Assembly (NCBI GenBank): GCA_031276485.1
Contig: JAISMY010000011.1
Span: 1 to 34,065 of the forward strand
Reading direction: 5' to 3'
Source: Desulfovibrio sp.
GTDB lineage: Bacteria > Desulfobacterota > Desulfovibrionia > Desulfovibrionales > Desulfovibrionaceae
DNA: 34,065 nucleotides
The translations under genes were made by a program, and so were the position numbers. A model generated the notes under the pieces. It was not told the origin of the DNA, searched no databases, and saw only the letters and a list, made by a program, of their open reading frames with translations. Positions 9,136 to 16,089 of the stretch are shown piece by piece (positions within the stretch are counted from its first letter, which is position 1; each line of letters opens with the position of its first letter).

Positions 9136-9150
9136 GGAAACGCTGCTTAA
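9136..9150 (+). repeat. Solitary terminal repeat of the MITE-like element
   Basis: GGAAACGCTGCTTAA matches the ends of the two full MITE-like copies; its first 13 bases are identical to the right end of the copy at 28546-28699 read in reverse. It stands alone 20 bases after the uvrB stop with no core behind it, so it is probably a deletion remnant. Confidence 0.55.
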
Positions 9151-9176
9151 TACCGAAATATCCGGCGCACACAGCG

Positions 9177-9204
9177 GTAACTCCCAGGCTTTGCCTGGGG
9201 TTAC
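9177..9204. repeat. GC-rich palindromic hairpin element
   Basis: GTAAC-T-CCCAGGC, loop TTT, GCCTGGG-GTTAC: a 12-bp stem with one bulged T. Elements of the same design (G/C stem closed by GGC-TTT-GCC or a close variant) occur at 1591, 33474 and 33712. No T run follows, so it is a weak terminator candidate for uvrB; a REP-like palindrome is equally possible. Confidence 0.6.
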
Positions 9205-9212
9205 AGATATTA

Positions 9213-9367
9213 GGTAAACGCTGATTTATTCTTTTGAAAGGCATGGGGATGGATTCTTCGCTGCGCTTCAGAATGACAAAAGCGTGGCCATTCTGAGCCG
9301 CAGCGAAGCGAAGGCGAAGAATCCATCCTGATGTCTTTTGCCTTTTCCGCATTTAATCAGCGTTTCC
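9213..9367 (-). mobile_element. MITE-like palindromic element, copy A
   Basis: About 155 bp bounded by inverted ends (GGTAAACGCTGATT at left, AATCAGCGTTTCC at right). Inside is a long imperfect hairpin whose 13-base outer arms are GATGGATTCTTCG (9248-9260) and CGAAGAATCCATC (9315-9327). Its reverse complement matches copy B at 28546-28699 with only a handful of differences. It encodes no protein, so any movement would rely on a transposase elsewhere. The right end abuts the stop codon of the cytidylate kinase fusion gene (9371-9369). Confidence 0.75.
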
Positions 9368-9368
9368 G

Positions 9369-10601
9369 TTAAGTGAGCGCTCTCATGGGAGAATGCGCCT
9401 GCGTCCCTTGCCTTTCCGGCACCGGCCGGAGCCTGGCCTTCCCGCTCAATAATTCAGGAACAATGCGGTACACCGCCGTGTTCTTCAAACTGCGCTCCGC
9501 ATAGATCGCGGCCTTGTCCGCATGCTCCGGGGAATATTTTTCCGCCAGCAGCACCAGGGCGCGTTTTTTCTCCTCCTCGTCCGCGACCGGGAACACTCGC
9601 CCGATGACTGTCGCACTTGCGTAATACGTCGAGAAAGACTTGTCGTACACCGGCTCCGTATCCGCAACCACGCTGAAGCAGACCCGGTTGTTGCGGGCCA
9701 TGATTGCCACTTTGCGCCCCGCCGGCGCGCAATGGAAGTACAGTGCCCCATCGGACAGCACATAGGACAAAGGCACGGCATACGGCCAGGAGCTTCCGTC
9801 GTCCAGGGCCAGCACCCCGTATTCGCCACGCTCCAGTAATTTCAGGACGTCGTCGCGCCCCGTTTCCCGATCCCGCCTGCGCATGCGCACGGCAACGGGC
9901 GCGGCCGCCTGCGCCTCGCGCACCGCCCGCATGATCGCCGCAAAGACCGCGTCCGCATCCATGTCCGTCGTATCTATAATAACGGCGTCGTCCGCGGGGC
10001 GCAAAGGGGCCGACGCCCGGCTCTCGTCCTGTACGTCCCGTGCCCGGATCCGCGCCTCAATCTCACGGATATCGGCATCCCGGCCGGCAGCGCGCAACTG
10101 CAGCAGACGCCGCCCGGCCCGCACCCGCGCCGAGGCCGACAGGTAAATTTTGCAGAAGGCATCGGGAAAAACAACCGTGCCCATGTCCCGCCCTTCCGCG
10201 ACCAGAGCGTGCCTGTCGCCCAGCGCCCTCTGGGCCTGTTTCATAAATTCGCGCACCTCGGGCAGAACGGCGATCGCGGCGGCCGCCATGCCTGTCTGCT
10301 CGGCGCGGACCTCGTCGCCGACCGGCTCTCCCCGGCATAAAAGACGGGATGAGACCCCAACTCCTTCAAGGCTGAACACGCAGGCGGCAAAACAGCGCGC
10401 CGGTTCCGGGGTTCCCGGCGGCCCGGTGCGCGCCGGGTCGAAACCCGCGCGCTGCAATTCCAGGGCCAGGGTCCGGAACATGGCCCCGGTATCCAGGCAG
10501 GGTACGCCGAGTTCCTCTGCTACGCGCACGGCCAGCGTACTCTTGCCCGCCCCGGCCGGGCCGTCGACGGTTACAATCATGCTGCGGGCGCGCTTCGTCA
10601 T
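9369..10601 (-). CDS. cmk: Cytidylate kinase fused to a Nim-like FMN split-barrel domain
   Basis: A 410-residue two-domain protein. Residues about 8-230 are a cytidylate kinase that phosphorylates (d)CMP with ATP: P-loop GPAGAGKST (14-22), LDTGAMFR (36-43), and AEGRDMGTVVFPDA (135-148). Residues about 238-390 match the pyridoxamine-5'-phosphate-oxidase-like split barrel of the Nim (nitroimidazole reductase) type: MRRRDRETGRDDVLKLLE, YGVLALDD, YAVPLSYVL, LYFHCAPAGRKV and a late VYRIVPE strand. Such barrels bind FMN; the substrate is unknown. Stand-alone Cmk is about 220-230 residues, so the second half is an added domain in one unbroken frame. ATG at 10601 has GGAGGG seven bases upstream; the frame extends to 10799 but would overlap hisC. 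It follows hisC by 100 bases and is probably cotranscribed. Confidence 0.88.
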   Translation of the reverse strand: MTKRARSMIVTVDGPAGAGKSTLAVRVAEELGVPCLDTGAMFRTLALELQRAGFDPARTGPPGTPEPARCFAACVFSLEGVGVSSRLLCRGEPVGDEVRAEQTGMAAAAIAVLPEVREFMKQAQRALGDRHALVAEGRDMGTVVFPDAFCKIYLSASARVRAGRRLLQLRAAGRDADIREIEARIRARDVQDESRASAPLRPADDAVIIDTTDMDADAVFAAIMRAVREAQAAAPVAVRMRRRDRETGRDDVLKLLERGEYGVLALDDGSSWPYAVPLSYVLSDGALYFHCAPAGRKVAIMARNNRVCFSVVADTEPVYDKSFSTYYASATVIGRVFPVADEEEKKRALVLLAEKYSPEHADKAAIYAERSLKNTAVYRIVPELLSGKARLRPVPERQGTQAHSPMRALT

Positions 10602-10701
10602 ACGTGCGCCCTCCGGCATCGGCGTACGCCCGCCGTTACGCATGCGCAAGCCGTCGGCTCCCGGTGCAGGCCCGCCTTTCCGATGTGCAGGAAACCTTCC
10701 C

Positions 10702-11817
10702 TCATATGCATAACTCACGAATATAACGGATAAATTCCTTGTTTTCCCGCTCCGTGCCCACGCTGACCCGCAGGTATTCCTCAAGCCCGTAGCTCGCAAG
10801 CCGGCGGATAATCACTCCGCGGGCAAGCAGTCCCTCGAATATTTCCGCAGCGTTCAGGCTGTGTTCCGTTCCCGGCCTGAACATAAGAAAGTTGGCCTGC
10901 GAGGGATACACTACAAAGCCCAGAGCCGACAGTTCCTTGTGCAGCAGGGTGCGGCCCTCGGCGACGACGCGCCGCGTTTCCCCGTAAAACGCCCTGTCGC
11001 CCAAAGCGGCGATGCCTGCCGCCTCGGCCGCGGTATTAACGGAAAACGGCATATGCACCGAGCGCAGCACCGCGGCAAGCGCCGGGGGCAGGATGCCGCA
11101 GCCGAGACGCAGTCCGGCCAGCCCGTAGATCTTGGAGAAAGTGCGCAGGACGGCGACATTGCCGAATTCGTCCAGCAAGCGCAGAAAGGACTGCGCTTCG
11201 GGATCGACGCAAAAGTCTATGTAGGCCTCGTCCAGCACCAGAAGACAGGAGGGCGGAAGCCGGCGGGCCAGAGCTTCCACCTCCGCGCGCTCGGGACAGG
11301 CGCCCGACGGATTGTCCGGCATTGTAAGGAAGAGCAGCGCGGTCCTGTCGTCCGCAGCAGCCGCCAGACCGGGTATGTCGAAGGAAAAATCCTCCCTGCG
11401 CGGCACGCTCCGGAACTCCACCCCGCACAGCCTGCTCAACACCCTGTACATGCTGAAGGACGACCTGGAGGCAACCACGTTGTGCCGGCCGGGCACAGGG
11501 CAGACCCGGAGCAGCAGGTCGATGATCTCGTCCGAGCCGTTGCCGGGGACGAAACGCTGTTCGGGCAAGGAGTAGTGTGCGGCCAGAGCCGCGACAAGGT
11601 CCGGGTTGCCTTCGCGCGGGTAACGGAAGCCGAGTCCGGCATTACGCCGCACGGCCTCAAGCGCTGCGGGAGAAATGCCCAGGGGGTTCTCGTTGCCCGC
11701 CATCTTGATCACCGTGGAGAGCCCGAAACGCTCACGGACCCCGGCAACGGAAAGCCCCGGCACATACGGGTCAAAATCCGCCGCTTCCGGGCGGAGATGA
11801 AAGGCAGTCCTGTTCAT
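10702..11817 (-). CDS. hisC: Histidinol-phosphate aminotransferase
   Basis: PLP enzyme that converts imidazole acetol-phosphate to histidinol phosphate in histidine synthesis. 371 residues, normal for the family. It shows the N-terminal GNENPLGISP motif (41-50), GNGSDEIID (92-100), DNPSG (168-172), DEAYIDF (196-202) with the PLP aspartate and tyrosine, and the Schiff-base lysine in TFSKIYGLAGLRLG (K229). HisC-type enzymes can also act on aromatic amino acids, so broader activity cannot be excluded. ATG at 11817 is preceded by AAGGAT at a longish spacing. No other his genes are in the window; the partner is the cmk fusion gene downstream. Confidence 0.93.
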   Translation of the reverse strand: MNRTAFHLRPEAADFDPYVPGLSVAGVRERFGLSTVIKMAGNENPLGISPAALEAVRRNAGLGFRYPREGNPDLVAALAAHYSLPEQRFVPGNGSDEIIDLLLRVCPVPGRHNVVASRSSFSMYRVLSRLCGVEFRSVPRREDFSFDIPGLAAAADDRTALLFLTMPDNPSGACPERAEVEALARRLPPSCLLVLDEAYIDFCVDPEAQSFLRLLDEFGNVAVLRTFSKIYGLAGLRLGCGILPPALAAVLRSVHMPFSVNTAAEAAGIAALGDRAFYGETRRVVAEGRTLLHKELSALGFVVYPSQANFLMFRPGTEHSLNAAEIFEGLLARGVIIRRLASYGLEEYLRVSVGTERENKEFIRYIRELCI

Positions 11818-11892
11818 TTGCGCGCTTTATCCTTATTTTCCGCGCGCGACCGGCGCGCATACGTCTGCCGCCGCCCCCGCCGCATCGCCGGC

Positions 11893-11920
11893 AGCATACA
11901 ACAACGCGCGGAATTTGCAA
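11893..11920 (-). promoter_or_regulatory. Candidate promoter of hisC
   Basis: On the minus strand TTGCAA (11920-11915), a 16-base spacer and TATGCT (11898-11893) precede hisC by about 76 bases. The surrounding DNA is locally AT-rich and carries the direct repeat GCAAATT twice. Moderate match only. Confidence 0.35.
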
Positions 11921-12105
11921 GTTATACAAATTTGCTTTCAGCAGAAAGCGGATGTATGGTGGAGGCGAAGCCGCCGCCCGCAGCATCAGCATCAGCATCC
12001 TCCGGCAGAACAGCTTGATGCTTTGCAGGGGATTTTCGCTGATGCTCCCTGAGAGCGGCCGAGCGCGGACCGGGGAATTTTTTTCTTGCAGACGAAGAAA
12101 AGACC

Positions 12106-12134
12106 TTGACCGCCGAAATCCGATGATGTATACG
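12106..12134 (+). promoter_or_regulatory. Sigma70-type promoter of the ribosomal protein cluster
   Basis: TTGACC (12106-12111), a 17-base spacer and TATACG (12129-12134), with an A/T-rich block (AATTTTTTTCTT, around 12077-12088) upstream that could act as an UP element. Transcription would start near 12141, giving a leader of about 390 nt before rpsJ. 11921-12105 otherwise holds small GCATCA repeats but no gene. Confidence 0.7.
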
Positions 12135-12140
12135 CTCCCT

Positions 12141-12526
12141 TCGCGTTGCCTAAGGGCCGTTGCCGCAATTGCCGCAACACGCCTGCCTTCGGCAAAGCGG
12201 GAGGCGGATGGATTCCGCCTTGGAGTTCCCGGTCGCACCTTCGCCGACCGGGGTTGACATTTGCAGGCGCGCCGGCTTTTCCGGCGTCCGATGCAGGAGC
12301 CGCGTACACGCGCCGGCTCCGCCCGCAAAAGCCTGCAAATCTCCGTGGACCGCACAGCGGTTCAGCCGGCGGGCACAGGTGACGACATGAAGGAAAACCG
12401 TCGTGTGGAGCCGGTTTTTTCTTTTATCAGAGACGCCTTACGGTTTGCGGCATGTCCCTTCCGGACAGGGAGGACAAGCCGGCCGGAACGGGATGCGGAC
12501 TGAAACAGGCATGACGGGGTAAGGTG
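12141..12526 (+). promoter_or_regulatory. Long structured 5' leader of the S10 operon
   Basis: The leader contains an ordered set of inverted repeats: AGGCGGA/TCCGCCT (12202-12220); CCCGGTCG/CGACCGGG (12228-12252); a 10-bp perfect stem ATTTGCAGGC/GCCTGCAAAT (12259-12268 with 12331-12340) that encloses two hairpins, CGCCGG/CCGGCG (12270-12286) and GGAGCCG/CGGCTCC (12296-12320), forming a three-way junction; GGACCGC/GCGGTTC (12347-12363); and AAAACCG/CGGTTTT (12394-12418) followed by a T-rich run. CCGGCTCC (12313-12320) can instead pair with GGAGCCGG (12407-12414). In Escherichia coli L4 controls the S10 operon through such a leader; here any ligand is unknown and only inferred. Confidence 0.6.
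12387..12503 (+). CDS. Candidate 38-residue leader peptide upstream of rpsJ
   Basis: ATG at 12387 is preceded by AGGTGA (12377-12382) with a four-base gap, and the frame runs 38 codons to TGA at 12503, 23 bases before rpsJ. The product begins MKENRRVEPVFSFIRD and is basic. It overlaps the AAAACCG/CGGTTTT hairpin, so translating ribosomes would disrupt that structure. The position suits a regulatory upstream reading frame, but the peptide matches nothing I know and could be a chance frame. Confidence 0.3.
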   Translation: MKENRRVEPVFSFIRDALRFAACPFRTGRTSRPERDAD

Positions 12527-12844
12527 ATGACCACAGTAAGCAGCGACCGGATCAGAATCAAACTCAAGGCGTACGACTACCGCATTCTCGACAAGGCGGT
12601 AGGGGAAATCGTGGATACGGCCCGCAATACCGGCGCCGGCGTGGCCGGCCCCATCCCGCTGCCTACCGGCATCCATAAATATACCGTGAACCGCAGTGTG
12701 CATGCGGACAAAAAATCGCGCGAGCAGTTCGAAATGCGCATACATAAACGGCTGGTGGACATCATTGAACCCACGCAGCAAACCGTCGATGCCCTCGGCA
12801 GGTTGTCCCTGCCCGCCGGCGTGGATGTGGAAATCAAGCTGTAG
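12527..12844 (+). CDS. rpsJ: 30S ribosomal protein S10
   Basis: First protein of the cluster; 105 residues, the usual length. The product uS10 sits in the 30S head and, as NusE, joins the antitermination complex with NusB. Family sequence is clear: [37 protein letters not shown], and the C-terminal [22 protein letters not shown] at 12527 is used; GTG at 12524 is just upstream in frame, and AAGG (12521-12524) is unusually close, with GGGG (12516-12519) as an alternative ribosome-binding site. It is 10 bases ahead of rplC. Confidence 0.97.
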   Translation: MTTVSSDRIRIKLKAYDYRILDKAVGEIVDTARNTGAGVAGPIPLPTGIHKYTVNRSVHADKKSREQFEMRIHKRLVDIIEPTQQTVDALGRLSLPAGVDVEIKL

Positions 12845-12854
12845 GGAGGCCGGC

Positions 12855-13484
12855 GTGGCTGCAGCATCGGGAATTTTGGGCAGAAAGCTGGGCATGACCC
12901 GCGTCTTCGCGAGCGACGGCTCGGCAGTCGCCGTGACGGTCATTGAAGCCGGCCCCTGCCCCGTCATCCAGCTCAAGAACAAGGAAAAAGACGGCTACAA
13001 CGCCGTGCAGCTCGCCTTCGGCGCGCTTCGGGAAAAGCTGGTCGGCAAACCTCTGGCGGGGCATTTCGGCAAGGCGGGCGCGGGCTGCTTCCGCAGCCTG
13101 CGGGAAATGCGCGCGGACAGTTCGGACGGGCTGAACGTCGGAGACAGCGTGGACGTCACGATGTTTTCGCCCGGCGATCTGGTCAGGGTGACGGGCCGGA
13201 GCATAGGCAAAGGCACGGCGGGCGTGATGAAACGCTGGAATTTCCGCGGCGCCTGCGCATCGCACGGCGCGGAAAAGGTACACCGGAACGCCGGCGGCAT
13301 CGGCAACAATACCGAGCCCTCCAAGGTCTGGAAAGGTAAAAAGATGGCCGGCCGCATGGGCAACCGGCGGGTGACGGTCAAAAATGTGAAAATCGTCGCC
13401 GTCCGCCCCGAAGACAATGTGATCCTGGTCGGAGGACCGGTGCCCGGTCCCAGAAACGGCCTGGTTCTGGTGCGCAGGCAGTAG
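12855..13484 (+). CDS. rplC: 50S ribosomal protein L3
   Basis: uL3, an early assembly protein that reaches toward the peptidyl transferase centre; 209 residues. Starts at GTG 12855 with AGGGAGG (12843-12849) upstream and the N-terminus [15 protein letters not shown]; the long upstream open frame overlaps rpsJ and is not used. The conserved central loop with [16 protein letters not shown] and [24 protein letters not shown] carries the residue region methylated on Gln in some bacteria; here that position reads as His/Asn-rich and is not certain. 159 bases follow before rplD, long for this cluster. Confidence 0.97.
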   Translation: MAAASGILGRKLGMTRVFASDGSAVAVTVIEAGPCPVIQLKNKEKDGYNAVQLAFGALREKLVGKPLAGHFGKAGAGCFRSLREMRADSSDGLNVGDSVDVTMFSPGDLVRVTGRSIGKGTAGVMKRWNFRGACASHGAEKVHRNAGGIGNNTEPSKVWKGKKMAGRMGNRRVTVKNVKIVAVRPEDNVILVGGPVPGPRNGLVLVRRQ

Positions 13485-13643
13485 CGTCATGTCCTTCGCG
13501 GAAGGACGTGACTCCGGACGCCCGGCGCGGCCGGGAGCGCCGCCGCAGACGGCGCGCGCAAAGCGGAAACCAGGTTTTCAGCTTTGCGGTCTTCACGCCT
13601 GTTGCGGCAGTACCGGCGAGCTATCTCAGCAGAGGACAGCGTA
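13485..13643 (+). promoter_or_regulatory. Long rplC-rplD spacer with a strong hairpin
   Basis: Most gaps in the cluster are under 25 bases; this one is 159. It begins with a 10-bp stem, CATGTCCTTC paired with GAAGGACGTG around 13488-13510 (one G-U pair), followed by further GC-rich palindromic stretches. No gene is supported in it. It lies just before rplD, whose product L4 is the autogenous repressor of this operon in enterobacteria. Confidence 0.4.
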
Positions 13644-14300
13644 ATGGCCCAGGTACCGGTTTTTGATCAGGAAAACAACGAAGCCGGGAGCGTCTCCCTG
13701 GCTCCGGAAGTCTTTGAGGTGCAGGCAAGGCCGGAGATACTCAACCTTGTCGTGCGCGCGCACCGCGCCGCCCTCCGCTCAGGCTGCCACTCCACCTTGA
13801 ACCGCGCGCGCATGAAAGGCGGCGGCAGTAAACCGTGGAGGCAGAAAGGCACCGGGCGCGCCCGCTCCGGCTCCAACATCTCTCCCGTCTGGACCGGCGG
13901 TGCCGTCGCCTTCGGCCCCACGCCGCGCGACTACGGCTTCAAGGTGAACAAGAAAGTCCGGCGTCTGGCCCTGCGCATGGCCCTGTCTTCACGACTCGCC
14001 GCGCAACGCCTGACGGTGATCCGGGATATCGTTCTGCCTGAAGCGCGGACCCGACTTTTCGTTGCCGTGCAAAAAGCCCTCAACCTGGAAAAATCCCTGC
14101 TGGTCGCCCCGGCCGAGGCGCACAATCTGGTGCTCTCCGCGCGCAACGTGCCGGGCGTCACCGTGCTGCCCCCCGAACGGCTCAACGCCTACGAAGTGCT
14201 CCGCCACAGAAGGCTTGTGCTGCTGGAAAGCGTACTGGAACCCGTCACCGCGCGCCTCGCGCCCCGCGCGGACGACGACGGCGCGACAAACGCGGAATAA
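13644..14300 (+). CDS. rplD: 50S ribosomal protein L4
   Basis: uL4, 218 residues, lines the exit tunnel and is an early binder of 23S rRNA. Signature regions: the tunnel loop STLNRARMKGGGSKPWRQK followed by GTGRARSGS, and FGPTPRDYGFKVNKKVRR. C-terminal Rossmann-like part LVLSARNVPGVTVLPPERLNAYEVLRH is intact, followed by a short acidic tail (ADDDGATNAE). ATG at 13644 has AGAGGA upstream; the frame is open to 13584 but that stretch is not L4-like. In Escherichia coli L4 represses its own operon via the leader and by premature termination; whether that holds here is unknown. Confidence 0.97.
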   Translation: MAQVPVFDQENNEAGSVSLAPEVFEVQARPEILNLVVRAHRAALRSGCHSTLNRARMKGGGSKPWRQKGTGRARSGSNISPVWTGGAVAFGPTPRDYGFKVNKKVRRLALRMALSSRLAAQRLTVIRDIVLPEARTRLFVAVQKALNLEKSLLVAPAEAHNLVLSARNVPGVTVLPPERLNAYEVLRHRRLVLLESVLEPVTARLAPRADDDGATNAE

Positions 14301-14311
14301 GGAAGCCGGTC

Positions 14312-14611
14312 ATGGAGTATACGCAGATTCTCATCAAGCCGCTCATTTCCGAAAAAGGCACCTTCCTCAAGGAAAAGGCCGGGCAGGTGGCCTTCTATGT
14401 GCACCGCGACGCAGATAAGCAGCAGGTCAAAAAGGCGGTTGAAGCGGCCTTTTCGGTTACGGTCAAGGCGGTGAACATCGTGGTGAAAAAGCCCCGCGAC
14501 CGCGTGTTTGCGCGCGGCCGCTCGCGCCGCACGGGCCGCGTCCCGGGCGGCAAAAAGGCCTATGTGACCCTGTCGCCGGGCGACAAGATCGAGTTTTTCG
14601 AGGGAGTGTGA
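14312..14611 (+). CDS. rplW: 50S ribosomal protein L23
   Basis: uL23, 99 residues, at the exit of the peptide tunnel, docking site for trigger factor and signal recognition particle. Family motifs: [47 protein letters not shown] and [18 protein letters not shown]. The region between ([15 protein letters not shown]) is the basic flexible loop. Starts at ATG 14312 with GGAAG upstream, 11 bases after rplD; its stop is one base before the start of rplB, so the two are translationally linked. Confidence 0.97.
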   Translation: MEYTQILIKPLISEKGTFLKEKAGQVAFYVHRDADKQQVKKAVEAAFSVTVKAVNIVVKKPRDRVFARGRSRRTGRVPGGKKAYVTLSPGDKIEFFEGV

Positions 14612-14612
14612 G

Positions 14613-15437
14613 ATGGCCGTACGCACATTGAAACCGACCTCGCCGGGCAGGCGTTTTCAAACCGTTTCCGATTTTGAGGAAATAAGCTCCTCGCAGCCGG
14701 AAAAGTCGCTGACCGTCGGTCTGCGCAAGAAGGCGGGAAGGAACAACAACGGACGCATTACCAGCCGCCGGCGCGGGGGCGGGCACAAACGGCTGTACCG
14801 CATCATAGACTTCAGGCGCGACAAGACGGACATCAGCGCGACCGTGGCGAGCATCGAATACGACCCCAACCGCTCGGCGCGTATTGCCCTGCTGCGCTAC
14901 GCGGACGGGGAAAAACGCTACATCATCGCCCCGGTCGGCCTGAACGTCGGCGATGCCGTCGTCGCCGGAGCGGGTGCGGACATCAAGCCGGGCAACGCCC
15001 TTCCCATGGTGAAAATTCCCGTGGGAACCCTGGTCCACAACATCGAACTGCACCCCGGGCGCGGCGGCGTGTTCTGCCGCAGCGCCGGATCCTACGCCCA
15101 GGTCGTGGCCAGGGAAGGAAAATATGTGACCCTGCGCATGCCATCGGGCGAGGTGCGCAAGGTGCTCTCGGCCGGGTACGCATCCATAGGCCAGGTGGGC
15201 AACATCCAGCACGAAAACATTTCCCTCGGCAAAGCGGGCCGCAACCGCCTGCTCGGCCGCCGGCCCAAGGTCCGCGGCGTGGCCATGAACCCTGTGGACC
15301 ACCCCCTGGGCGGCGGCGAAGGCAGAAGCTCGGGCGGCCGGCATCCGGTCAGCCCCTGGGGCGTGCCTACCAAGGGGTACAAAACGCGCGACCGCAAAAA
15401 ATCCTCGTCCAAGCTCATCCTCAATCGCCGGAAGTAA
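14613..15437 (+). CDS. rplB: 50S ribosomal protein L2
   Basis: uL2, 274 residues, close to the peptidyl transferase centre and needed for subunit association. The RNA-binding core is present ([37 protein letters not shown]) and the C-terminal catalytic-region loop [20 protein letters not shown] carries the conserved histidine. The highly basic tail ([18 protein letters not shown]) ends normally. The start ATG is one base from the rplW stop. Nothing unusual. Confidence 0.98.
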   Translation: MAVRTLKPTSPGRRFQTVSDFEEISSSQPEKSLTVGLRKKAGRNNNGRITSRRRGGGHKRLYRIIDFRRDKTDISATVASIEYDPNRSARIALLRYADGEKRYIIAPVGLNVGDAVVAGAGADIKPGNALPMVKIPVGTLVHNIELHPGRGGVFCRSAGSYAQVVAREGKYVTLRMPSGEVRKVLSAGYASIGQVGNIQHENISLGKAGRNRLLGRRPKVRGVAMNPVDHPLGGGEGRSSGGRHPVSPWGVPTKGYKTRDRKKSSSKLILNRRK

Positions 15438-15452
15438 GTCTGGAGTGCCGAG

Positions 15453-15737
15453 ATGCCGAGATCGTTGAAAAAAGGGCCGTTTATCGACGGCCACCTGCTG
15501 CGCAAGGTCGAAGCGGCCAATGCGGGCAACGAGCGCCGCGTGATCAAAACCTGGTCGCGGCGTTCCACCGTGCTGCCCGAAATGGTGGGCCTGACCTTTG
15601 CCGTGCACAACGGCAGGAAGTTCATACCCGTGTTCGTCACAGAAAATATGGTCGGCCACAAACTCGGGGAATTTTCCGCCACGCGCGTCTTTCACGGCCA
15701 TTCCGGCGACCGGAAGGCCAAGGCAGCCAAAAAGTAG
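15453..15737 (+). CDS. rpsS: 30S ribosomal protein S19
   Basis: uS19, 94 residues, in the 30S head where it contacts S13 and the A-site finger bridge. Typical sequence: [62 protein letters not shown]. Starts at ATG 15453, 15 bases after rplB, with GGAGTG upstream. Ends with a short Lys/Ala tail. Confidence 0.98.
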   Translation: MPRSLKKGPFIDGHLLRKVEAANAGNERRVIKTWSRRSTVLPEMVGLTFAVHNGRKFIPVFVTENMVGHKLGEFSATRVFHGHSGDRKAKAAKK

Positions 15738-15746
15738 GTCTATGCC

Positions 15747-16079
15747 ATGGAAGTCAGAGCAACATTGAAAGCCGTGCGCCTTTCACCGCGCAAGGCCAGG
15801 CTGACGGCCGCGAACGTGATCGGCCTGGAAACCTCCAGGGCGCTGGACATTCTGCGCTTCATGCCGCAGAAGGCCGCCGGCATACTGCGCAAGGTCATGT
15901 ATTCGGCTCTGGCCAACAGCGCCGCCGATACGTCTCTTGATCCGGACACGCTGCTGGTCCGGCGCATCATCATCAACGAAGGCCCGAGCTGGAAGCGTTT
16001 CATGCCGCGCGCCCAAGGACGGGCCACGTCTGTCAGGAAACGCACCAGCCATATCACCGTCATTCTTGCCGAGTACTAG
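15747..16079 (+). CDS. rplV: 50S ribosomal protein L22
   Basis: uL22, 110 residues; its long beta hairpin lines the exit tunnel constriction, the site of macrolide resistance changes. Shows [36 protein letters not shown], the hairpin region [20 protein letters not shown] and the C-terminal [10 protein letters not shown]. No deletion or insertion is apparent in the hairpin. ATG at 15747, nine bases after rpsS; ten bases before rpsC. Confidence 0.97.
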   Translation: MEVRATLKAVRLSPRKARLTAANVIGLETSRALDILRFMPQKAAGILRKVMYSALANSAADTSLDPDTLLVRRIIINEGPSWKRFMPRAQGRATSVRKRTSHITVILAEY

Positions 16080-16089
16080 GAACGTCATC

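Noticed and set aside
9167-9215. Intrinsic terminator for uvrB
   Set aside because: The hairpin is strong but the sequence after it is AGATATTAGG, not a T run; recorded as a palindromic repeat instead.
11771-12355. A 194-codon minus-strand frame over the hisC start and the S10 leader
   Set aside because: No ribosome-binding site, low-complexity Arg/Ala content, and it covers promoter and hairpin signals on the other strand.
12511-12522. A three-codon frame (ATG ACG GGG TAA) directly before rpsJ
   Set aside because: Too short to judge; likely a by-product of the GGGG/AAGG ribosome-binding region.
14463-15701. A 412-codon minus-strand open frame across rplB and rpsS, and similar long frames opposite other GC-rich genes
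   Set aside because: Antisense shadows caused by high-GC codon use; the plus-strand proteins are unmistakable ribosomal proteins.
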